From Planctomycetota bacterium (GTDB lineage Bacteria > Planctomycetota > PLA2), in contig JAJFFF010000050.1 of NCBI GenBank assembly GCA_021776785.1, positions 52,128 to 116,127 of the forward strand: a stretch of DNA of 64,000 bases, written 5' to 3'. Of this stretch, positions 50,006 to 57,572 are shown piece after piece. Both the position numbers and the translations under genes were made by a program. A model generated the notes under the pieces. The model worked only from the letters and a program-made list of their open reading frames with translations, searched no databases and was not told where the DNA came from. Every line of letters begins with the position of its first letter. The first letter of the stretch is position 1.

Positions 50006-53000
50006 TACCGCACGAGCCGGAGTGGGGCCGCGCGTACCTTCGGGTTGTCGAAGGTGCCGCGGACGCGAAGGGGGATGGGGACGACGCCGAGGACCGGCTT
50101 GACGATAAAGTCGAGCGACCCGTCGAGGCCGGCGCTCCCCGAAACGTGGATCGGGAACGGTTCGCCGCGCAACTCAAAGTCGTTGGCGCGGACCCGGCCG
50201 GCGTTGACTCGAAACGGCACGTCGAGGTCCGAGAAGCGATAGGGGCGGCGCGACAGCAGCCTGTCGACCCGCAACGATAGGAGCGGCAGCAGGTGGCTTC
50301 CCGTAATCTCAACTTGCCGCAGCCGGATCCGCCCTTGGCCGTCCAGGCTCTTGATCCACGACGCAAGATCGAAGCCGCGTCCGCTCAGCGCTAGCTCCGC
50401 GTCGAGCAACCCGCTGAGTTTGCGTTCGCCGGCACGACCCGCCCGCATGCGCAGGATGGGGACGATAAAGCCCAAGACCTCGCCGGCACTCTCGCGTAGC
50501 TTGAAATCTTTGGTCGTGAGCTTAACGGTCCACTTGTCGTTGCTTGTGTTGAGGCGAATGTTTCCCTTGGCGAGGCCGTCATGGACGCGGATAGACGCGT
50601 TTTCGATGCGCAGCTCGTTGGCCGCCAACGCAAGGTCGGCGCTGCCCGCGCCCCAAGTCAGAGCTTGGGCCTGCCCGCCGCCGAACGATACGCGGGCGCG
50701 TGTGGTTTTTTGTCCAAGCTGCAAATTGGATTGCAGCGTGATGTCGCGCGCGGTCGCGCCTTCGGCTTCCACTTTGGGGGCGCGCACGGTAACGAGCCAA
50801 CGCTTGCCGTTGCCGGTTTGATCGATGCGCGCCTTCGTGAGGACCGCGCCTTCGGCTTCCACGCGCGCGACCGTAAACGCGCCGGTCGTGCCGAGGCGTT
50901 CGAGCGAATGGACCAATCCGTCCGCTTGCAGCTCGCCGGCCAACGTGGTCCAGCGCGCGTCGGCCGCGACGCCCTTCCGCGCCCGAATCGTGGCGCTCGC
51001 AGTCGCCTCGCGCTCGAAATCAATCGGCACGCGCAGTTTGAACTTCGAATCGACAAACTCCGCGCTGTGCGTGTCCCACGCGACGTAGTCGGACCAAAAC
51101 GTTCCGTCGATGACGACGGCCTTGCGTTCGTCAAGGCGCGCGGTGCCGCGCAATGTAAGGTTGCCTTTCGCGCCGAGCTCAGGCACCCATTCACGGACGG
51201 CGCGCCACGGTCCTTCGGCGCTAAAGGTAGCCGCGAACGAGTCGTCGAGAGTAGCGTTCACGTTTACCGTCAGGCCGTTGCGAGCGGAGCTGACCTGCGC
51301 GCGCCAAGGCGTGCCCCGGGTGAGTGCGATCGACGCCGTCACGCGTTGGAATCCCTCGACCGGCATGCTCAACGAACCAAGAAACCTCTCGAACGGAGCT
51401 TTCGCGGTGACGTCAAGATACAGGTCGTGGTGCACGAGGCGGATCTCCGCGTTCGCGGTATCGCCATCGATCCACGTCGCGTCGACGCGTAGCTGATCGC
51501 GGCGCCAGGGACTGTCGTCGTAGCGAAGCGCCGCGTTCGGCGCATGCACATTTGCAAAATACTCACCGTCGCCGCGGCTGCCGACGGTGATCGTCGCGTC
51601 GCCGCGCACGTCGAGTTTGTCCTCGCCGTGGGGGAGTTGCGCCAACGGTCCGCGCAACACGACGCGCGCGCTCTCGGTGAGCGGCCACGTGACGCCTTGG
51701 GTCTGCGCCGTCCAGTCGCCCATGCCGGACACCGAACTTTCAAGCGACCACTGGCCACCGTGGCCGCGCGCGTCCGCGACGATATGCACGCGTTTGGTTT
51801 GCACGACCTGATTGTTCGCTCCGACCAGCACGTCGTGGAGCGCGATCGTTCCTTTGACGCGCGTCTGCGCCCCGTCGCTGTCCGCTTTGAGGTCCACGTG
51901 CGCGCGCCCGCCGAGGTTTTCTAGACCAAGACGGCCGGCGAGCATCGGCGGAATGCGCACCTTGCCGGACACGCGCCCATCCAAGGTCATCGTGGCCCTG
52001 TCGTTCACGCCGCGCAACACGCCGCGCGCGGACAGACGGCCCAGCGTCAGATCCACCAGCCGCACGAGCTGGTCCTTGGGGTCCCACGCGGCGTCGATCC
52101 GCAGCGGCACCGAACCCAGGTTCGCGTCCGCTTCGCCGAAGCCTTGCCACGACACGTCTTCGGATTGGCCCGTCAGGTCGACTGAAACCGTTCCGTCCAC
52201 GCGCCGCGCCACATCGTGTTTCCATTGCAGTTCGCCGCGAACGCGCGCTTGGTCGGGCATCGCCAACCACGGCGCGAGCAACGTCGCCCACGGGTCGAAG
52301 CGCACCGTGCCGTCGCCGCGCGCCTGGGCGTGCCAACCCGCTTTCGTGCGCGTGGCTTCGATCGCGGACTGCAACGCAAACTCCGGCGCTTTGGCAACCA
52401 CGGTTCCGCGCAGCGTGGAGGACGCCCAACGTCCTTTGGTCTCCAACGTGATGTTGGTCGGACCGCTCACTTGGCCGGTCGCATCTTTGAGGCGCACGTG
52501 CGTCAATGTGACGTCGCCCTGCCAAGCCAAACCGCCGTCGTCGGGTCGTGCGTGCGCGTCGAAATGCACGATGCCTTTCGCGCGCGGTTCGCCGAGTGCG
52601 GCGAGCACCAGCGCGAGTGGCGCTTGGCCTGCGGTTTCAAACGCGCCGTTTTCGCCGCGCGTCCACGTCGCCTGAATCGTTTCGGATGCGCTCGTGAGTT
52701 CGAGCGTGCGCGGACCGTCGTCGTCCGCTTCGAGTTGCAACTCGACAAACTCCTCGCGTACATCCAAGGCGCCGATGCCGGACGCGGCGACTTCGTTCAG
52801 GCGCGCGCGCACTTCGTAGCGGCCGGCCTTCGCCGTGGCGTGGATCGTGCCCCGGCCCTGGATCGAAAATCCGAGCAGCGGCTCGAGCCACGCGAGATCG
52901 AATCCATCCGCGTCGACCTCGCCTTCAATCGAAGTGGCGGTCCATGTCAGTTGCCCCCGCGCGGAGCCCGCGACACCGGCGACGTCGGACGTGGCCGCGA

Positions 53001-53631
53001 ACGTGGCGGAACCCGCGCGCCCGCGCACGCGTAAATCGAGTTCGATCGCGGTGAGCATGACCCGCAGCGCGCCCTCGCTCGCCGGACGCACGCGCGGATC
53101 GGCGACGAACGGATCGACGTACGTCGTCTTGGCGCGCGGCAGATGCGCCATCGACAGCGATCCGTCGTGAACGATCACGTGCATCGGAATCGGCGTCGGC
53201 GGCCGGTAGCCCGGCGGAAAGCGCAGATCACCGTCGGGCGGCGGCGGCGGCGCAAACCGCGTGATTAAGTCGTCGATGTTGGATCGGTCGCCGCGCGCTT
53301 CGAGAAACATCTCGGGGCGCGTGACGGTGATCACGCGCTCTCCCTTACCGCGCGCCAGATCAAGCAACGCGCCGTCGATGACGACGTGTTCCGCGCGCAA
53401 CGGCGGCGTGGCGTCCGCTTGCTGGCCGGCGACCACAAGGCCGCGCACCGAAACCGGCCCGCTCCAACCCGCTTCGATGGACTCCACGTCCAGGTCGCGA
53501 CCGATCTCGGCGCGCGCGCGGTCCAAGATCCAGCCGCGCACGGGTCCCCAGTTGGCAAGCGACGGCGCGATGCCGATCAGCACGGCCAAGAAGACGAGCA
53601 CGAGGAGAGTGATTTTGAGCCAACGACGCAT
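50005..53631 (-). CDS. AsmA/TamB-like large envelope protein
   Basis: The 1208-residue protein has an N-terminal TM anchor (KITLLVLVFLAVLIGIAPSL), then an AsmA-like opening (GWILDRARAEIGRDLDVESIEAGWSGPVSVRGLVV). Very long beta-rich repeats follow, and a C-terminal AsmA-type segment (DVPFRVNAGRVRANDFELRG ... LRVRGTFDNPKV). Proteins of this class form beta-grooves that move phospholipids between membranes or assist outer-membrane assembly. The ATG at 53631 starts the anchor. It is divergent from a DUF368 lipid-carrier transporter gene. Confidence 0.85.
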   Translation of the reverse strand: MRRWLKITLLVLVFLAVLIGIAPSLANWGPVRGWILDRARAEIGRDLDVESIEAGWSGPVSVRGLVVAGQQADATPPLRAEHVVIDGALLDLARGKGERVITVTRPEMFLEARGDRSNIDDLITRFAPPPPPDGDLRFPPGYRPPTPIPMHVIVHDGSLSMAHLPRAKTTYVDPFVADPRVRPASEGALRVMLTAIELDLRVRGRAGSATFAATSDVAGVAGSARGQLTWTATSIEGEVDADGFDLAWLEPLLGFSIQGRGTIHATAKAGRYEVRARLNEVAASGIGALDVREEFVELQLEADDDGPRTLELTSASETIQATWTRGENGAFETAGQAPLALVLAALGEPRAKGIVHFDAHARPDDGGLAWQGDVTLTHVRLKDATGQVSGPTNITLETKGRWASSTLRGTVVAKAPEFALQSAIEATRTKAGWHAQARGDGTVRFDPWATLLAPWLAMPDQARVRGELQWKHDVARRVDGTVSVDLTGQSEDVSWQGFGEADANLGSVPLRIDAAWDPKDQLVRLVDLTLGRLSARGVLRGVNDRATMTLDGRVSGKVRIPPMLAGRLGLENLGGRAHVDLKADSDGAQTRVKGTIALHDVLVGANNQVVQTKRVHIVADARGHGGQWSLESSVSGMGDWTAQTQGVTWPLTESARVVLRGPLAQLPHGEDKLDVRGDATITVGSRGDGEYFANVHAPNAALRYDDSPWRRDQLRVDATWIDGDTANAEIRLVHHDLYLDVTAKAPFERFLGSLSMPVEGFQRVTASIALTRGTPWRAQVSSARNGLTVNVNATLDDSFAATFSAEGPWRAVREWVPELGAKGNLTLRGTARLDERKAVVIDGTFWSDYVAWDTHSAEFVDSKFKLRVPIDFEREATASATIRARKGVAADARWTTLAGELQADGLVHSLERLGTTGAFTVARVEAEGAVLTKARIDQTGNGKRWLVTVRAPKVEAEGATARDITLQSNLQLGQKTTRARVSFGGGQAQALTWGAGSADLALAANELRIENASIRVHDGLAKGNIRLNTSNDKWTVKLTTKDFKLRESAGEVLGFIVPILRMRAGRAGERKLSGLLDAELALSGRGFDLASWIKSLDGQGRIRLRQVEITGSHLLPLLSLRVDRLLSRRPYRFSDLDVPFRVNAGRVRANDFELRGEPFPIHVSGSAGLDGSLDFIVKPVLGVVPIPLRVRGTFDNPKVRAAPLRLVR

Positions 53632-53755
53632 GAACGAGTGCCACTCTACCAGTGGATGCTTAGGCCACGATTTCGGTCGCACAGGGGCCGAAAAATGTTT
53701 ACGCGGCGCCGGGTTTCGCGCAATCGGCGCGACGAATCGGCCGATCCATGCAGTC

Positions 53756-54676
53756 ATGGGAAGCGGCGTTTCATCCTGGCTGCGCGGCGCGGCCGGCGGC
53801 GTGCTGATGGGTCTTGCAAACCTGGTCCCCGGGATCAGCGGCGGCACGATGTTGCTCGCGACAGGTGTTTACAAAGCGTTCGTGGACGCGATCGCCAACC
53901 TCTCGTCGTTGCGGTGGAAGGTGCGGTCATTTCTCACGCTGGCCGTGATCGGAATCAGCGCCGTGCTCGCGATCGTCTTGCTCGCCGGCCCCGTAAAAAG
54001 CCTCGTCGAAACACACCGGTGGACGATGTTTAGTTTGTTTATCGGCCTGACGTTGGGCGGCGTGCCGCTCGTGTGGCGGTTGGCCAAGCCGGTGAACGCT
54101 TCGTTTTGGATCGGAAGCGTCGTCGGCTTCGCGCTCATGGCCGCCATGGCCTTCTCGACACTGGCGGTTGAGTCGACGGATTCGATGATGCTCTTGATTG
54201 TCGCGGGCGTGGCCGGGGCCAGCGCGATGGTGTTGCCGGGCGTGAGCGGCGCGTACATGCTGCTCATCTTGGGCCAGTACGAACGCATTCTGGGCGCGGT
54301 CGAGTTTGCGCGCGCGAACGCGTCCGACATGGACAAGCTCAAAGAGGCGGGGCGCGTCCTCGGTCCGGTCGCCATCGGCGTCGTCTTGGGCATCGTGGTG
54401 ATCAGCAACCTTGTGAAGACCATGCTCGAGCGTTGGGCGGCGCCGACGCTCGGCTTTTTGCTCGGGCTCCTCGTCGGTTCGGTGTTGGGGATTTACCCGT
54501 TTCAAGTGCCGGTGTCCGCGGGGCAGGCGCGCGTGTTTTGGACGCCCAACGCGAACGCGGCGGGCGTGGCGCTGATCCTCGTTGTGGTCGGGTACGCGAT
54601 CACCGTGGCGATCGACCGCGTCGGCTCGCGCGTCCAAGACGCTCCGTCCGACGACGAGCCCGACGACCTATTTTGA
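53756..54676 (+). CDS. DUF368 polyprenyl-phosphate transporter-like membrane protein
   Basis: The 306-residue membrane protein has the two DUF368 signatures GGVLMGLANLVPGISGGTML near the start and GASAMVLPGVSGAYMLLILG in the middle, with about eight TM helices. DUF368 proteins (PopT) flip undecaprenyl phosphate back across the membrane for envelope polymer synthesis. The ATG at 53756 lies just before the first motif. Its stop overlaps the convergent dehydrogenase gene by 9 bp. Confidence 0.85.
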   Translation: MGSGVSSWLRGAAGGVLMGLANLVPGISGGTMLLATGVYKAFVDAIANLSSLRWKVRSFLTLAVIGISAVLAIVLLAGPVKSLVETHRWTMFSLFIGLTLGGVPLVWRLAKPVNASFWIGSVVGFALMAAMAFSTLAVESTDSMMLLIVAGVAGASAMVLPGVSGAYMLLILGQYERILGAVEFARANASDMDKLKEAGRVLGPVAIGVVLGIVVISNLVKTMLERWAAPTLGFLLGLLVGSVLGIYPFQVPVSAGQARVFWTPNANAAGVALILVVVGYAITVAIDRVGSRVQDAPSDDEPDDLF

Positions 54677-56818
54677 TTCCATCGCGTCGATCCACCGCGC
54701 GAGCAACGCCGCTCCGTGTTGGTCGATCACGTCGCTCGAAACCGGCGGCATGTGTCGCTCGCCTTGTTGCGCGACGCTTTGCCACAAAAGGCTCCCCGCC
54801 GCATGGCCAGCGACGACGCGGCGCTCGCCCGGCCGGAGCTTTTTGGCCTGCGATGCGAGCGCGCCGATCAAGCGCATGTCGTCCAGCGGCGTGTCGAAAC
54901 GCAGATCCATCTCACCAGGGGCGGGGCCGCCGGGCGCGTGACACATCGCACAGTTGACATCTAAGTAGGCGCGTGCGCGCGCTGCGTTGTCGGTGTCGTC
55001 GTCGTCCTCGAGGTGGCCCTCGGGGGCTGCGGGATAGCGTGGCAACGCCGTCACGTTCTTGACGGGTTGGGCAAACAACCCCACGCGACTCCACGCCGCG
55101 ATCTGGTGCTGGACCGCGTCCCCGTAGTCTTGGTCGCGATTGAGTTGGCGCGTGCGCACGCCCAGCACGAAGCCGGCGGCCTCGGTGTGGCAGCTCATGC
55201 ACTCCTGCCGGCTCGGGTAGTGCCAAACCGGCGCGCCTTCGACCGGGATCGCTTCGTCGAGTGCGTCTTCGAGCAGCACGGCGTCGGACTGATCGTCGGT
55301 CCACTTGTACGTATAGCCGGCCCAACCGTCGCGGCCGCGCAAGAATACGCGCGTCTCCAAGCGCCGCGGTTTCGGTGCGGCGGGCCACTCGAAGTGTTTC
55401 ACGAACACGGTGCCGACGGGAAACGTCCAGGCGCCGGTTTTGGAAAACTCGATCTTGGCGCCCGCGGGCAGCGCCATCCAACGCTTCTTTGTCGCGCCGT
55501 CGGACCAAAACGGATGGTTCACCGAATACGGAAGCAGCCCCCGCACCGGCGTCATGAGCTTGGTGTCTAAGAACATGCCCGTCTCCGAGAGTCGCTGCGG
55601 AAACGAAGGCGTGTCTTGCCGTGCGCGGCGCTCGAACCGGTAGACCGAACCGCTGAGTGAAACGGCGTAGAGTTCGCCCGCCTCGTCCTCGCCGAACGAC
55701 GCGAGGTTGGGAACGTTGGCGACTTCTTGAACGGACTCGGCGCGACCGTTGCGATCCGTAAGCGTCCAAATTTGTCCGCTTACGAAGTCTCCAAAGACGT
55801 AGCGTCCGCGCCAGTCCGGCGCGCTCTGCCCGCGATACACATAGCCGCCGGTCACACTCGCGATGGGGGCGTGTTTGTATTCGTGCACGGGAGCCACGAC
55901 GTCGCCCACTCCGATCTGGCGCCACTTCTTCCAGCCGCTGTAAGGCTCTTTGCCTTCGTAGACGCGCCATCCGTAGTTGCCGCCCTTCGACACGAGATCG
56001 ATTTCTTCGACCCGGTTTTGCCCGACGTCGCCCGCCCAAAGGCGGCCGCGCGCGTCGAAGCTAAAGCGCCAAACGTTGCGCAGGCCGAACGCCCAAATCT
56101 CGGGGCGCGCGTCGTCCTCGCCGACGAACGGGTTGTCGCGCGGCACCGCGTAGCCCTCGTCGCTCGACACGTCGAGTCGCAGGATCGTGGCCAAAAGCGT
56201 GTTCTTGTTTTGACCATGCCCGTGCGGATCGCCGCCGGACCCGCCGTCGCCGACCGCGACGTACAACATGCCGTCGGGACCAAACTCGATCATGCCGCCG
56301 TTGTGGTTGCCGTAGGGCTGCCCGATTTCGAGCAGTACTTCCTCGGCTCCGACGCGCCCGGCTTGCACCGCATAGCGCGACAGCACCGTGCGCCGCGGTT
56401 GGCTCGCGGAGTAGTAGATGTAAAAACGACCGCTGCGCGCGTGATCGGGCGCAAACGCCAACCCGAGCAACCCCTCTTCCATGTGTTGGCGGCGCACCTG
56501 GCGCTTGATGTCGAGAAACACCGCACCCTGACCGGGGGCGTTGGCGCTGGGATACACGAGAATGCGGCCGTCTTGTTCGACGACGAAGATCCGCCCCGAG
56601 CCATCTTTGGCGTGTGTCAAAAACAGCGGGCGATGCAAGCGGCGCAAGAGCGGCACCGCGCGGTATTCGTGTCGCTCCATCACCTGCGGAAACGTCAGCG
56701 CCGTGGCTGGAATGTGGCGCACGAGGCCGCGCGGGGCGGCCTGGGCGCGGCGCCACCAATAATATGAGGCACCGGCGATGGTGACCAAGAGCAAGCCGAT
56801 CAAAAGGCGCAGTCGCAC
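54668..56818 (-). CDS. PQQ-type sugar dehydrogenase fused to diheme cytochrome domain
   Basis: The 716-residue exported protein begins with a membrane/signal helix (LRLLIGLLLVTIAGASYYWW). Residues about 60-400 form a six-bladed propeller like soluble glucose dehydrogenase: EEGLLGLAFAPDHARSGRFYIYYS, YGNHNGGMIEFGPDGMLYVAVGDGG, RPEIWAFGLRNVWRFSFD. The rest resembles SO2930-type diheme proteins, with CMSCH and CAMCH heme sites. The PQQ or substrate residues are not verified. A GTG at 56818 starts the signal helix; an ATG at 56929 would add an odd extension. Confidence 0.83.
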   Translation of the reverse strand: MRLRLLIGLLLVTIAGASYYWWRRAQAAPRGLVRHIPATALTFPQVMERHEYRAVPLLRRLHRPLFLTHAKDGSGRIFVVEQDGRILVYPSANAPGQGAVFLDIKRQVRRQHMEEGLLGLAFAPDHARSGRFYIYYSASQPRRTVLSRYAVQAGRVGAEEVLLEIGQPYGNHNGGMIEFGPDGMLYVAVGDGGSGGDPHGHGQNKNTLLATILRLDVSSDEGYAVPRDNPFVGEDDARPEIWAFGLRNVWRFSFDARGRLWAGDVGQNRVEEIDLVSKGGNYGWRVYEGKEPYSGWKKWRQIGVGDVVAPVHEYKHAPIASVTGGYVYRGQSAPDWRGRYVFGDFVSGQIWTLTDRNGRAESVQEVANVPNLASFGEDEAGELYAVSLSGSVYRFERRARQDTPSFPQRLSETGMFLDTKLMTPVRGLLPYSVNHPFWSDGATKKRWMALPAGAKIEFSKTGAWTFPVGTVFVKHFEWPAAPKPRRLETRVFLRGRDGWAGYTYKWTDDQSDAVLLEDALDEAIPVEGAPVWHYPSRQECMSCHTEAAGFVLGVRTRQLNRDQDYGDAVQHQIAAWSRVGLFAQPVKNVTALPRYPAAPEGHLEDDDDTDNAARARAYLDVNCAMCHAPGGPAPGEMDLRFDTPLDDMRLIGALASQAKKLRPGERRVVAGHAAGSLLWQSVAQQGERHMPPVSSDVIDQHGAALLARWIDAMESK

Positions 56819-56969
56819 GCCTGCATTATCGGATCTTTGTCCAGCCGCGAGCTGCCTCAAGGGCAAATCGGGGCGACCCCACGCAACTTTTATTAATGTT
56901 GGGGGAGCGCTGACGGACACTGGCGCCATTGGATTGGGTGCTCGCTGACCGCGCGAGTTTGTTGGAAAG

Positions 56970-57572
56970 ATGAGCTTGTACAGGGCTCTTGGACGATTGG
57001 AGAGTGTGTACGTGGATTCACGTGCAAGGAAAACGGTAACGATCTTGCTGGATCGCGTCGCCGACGGTGACAGCGTTGCTGAAGGCGAGCTGTACACCCG
57101 GCTCTACGAAGAGCTCAAGTCTCAGGCCGATGTGTACATGCGGCGGCAGCCGGCCGGGCACACCTTGCAAGCCACAGCACTCGTGCACGAGGCGTACACA
57201 CGACTGTTTCGGGGCGCCGACACGCGCTGGGCGAACCGCGGCCACTTCTTGGCGTTCGCCGCGAAGGCGATGCGGAGTGTTTTGGTCGATCACGCGCGCG
57301 GAAAAAATCGAGCGCGGCGCGGCACGCCCAAGCAGATGACGATGAACCACATCGAGGCCGACCTCAAGAAACAGGGCATCGAGATCGTGGACTTAGACGA
57401 CGTCTTGAGTCGGTTTGCCGAAAAAGATCCGCGCGGCGCGCAGATCGTCGAGCTTCGGTTTTTCGGCGGGTTGACGATGGACGAGATCGCATCGGTGCTC
57501 GATGTTCCGAAGCGCTCCGTGGAACGCGATTGGCTGTCGGCGCGCGTCTGGTTGGGTCGGGAGTTGCGTTGA
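56970..57572 (+). CDS. ECF-like sigma factor (PF07638 type)
   Basis: This 200-residue sigma factor has the PF07638 features: ITxLLDRVADGD-like TILLDRVADGDSVAEGELYTRLYEELKSQA, the QATALVHEAYTRLF box, RGHFLAFAAKAMRSVLVDHARGKNRAR and region 4 ELRFFGGLTMDEIASVLDVPKRSVERDW. This type is especially abundant in Planctomycetota. An alternative GTG start lies at 57009. The stop overlaps the kinase start (TTGA), so the two are cotranscribed. Confidence 0.9.
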   Translation: MSLYRALGRLESVYVDSRARKTVTILLDRVADGDSVAEGELYTRLYEELKSQADVYMRRQPAGHTLQATALVHEAYTRLFRGADTRWANRGHFLAFAAKAMRSVLVDHARGKNRARRGTPKQMTMNHIEADLKKQGIEIVDLDDVLSRFAEKDPRGAQIVELRFFGGLTMDEIASVLDVPKRSVERDWLSARVWLGRELR

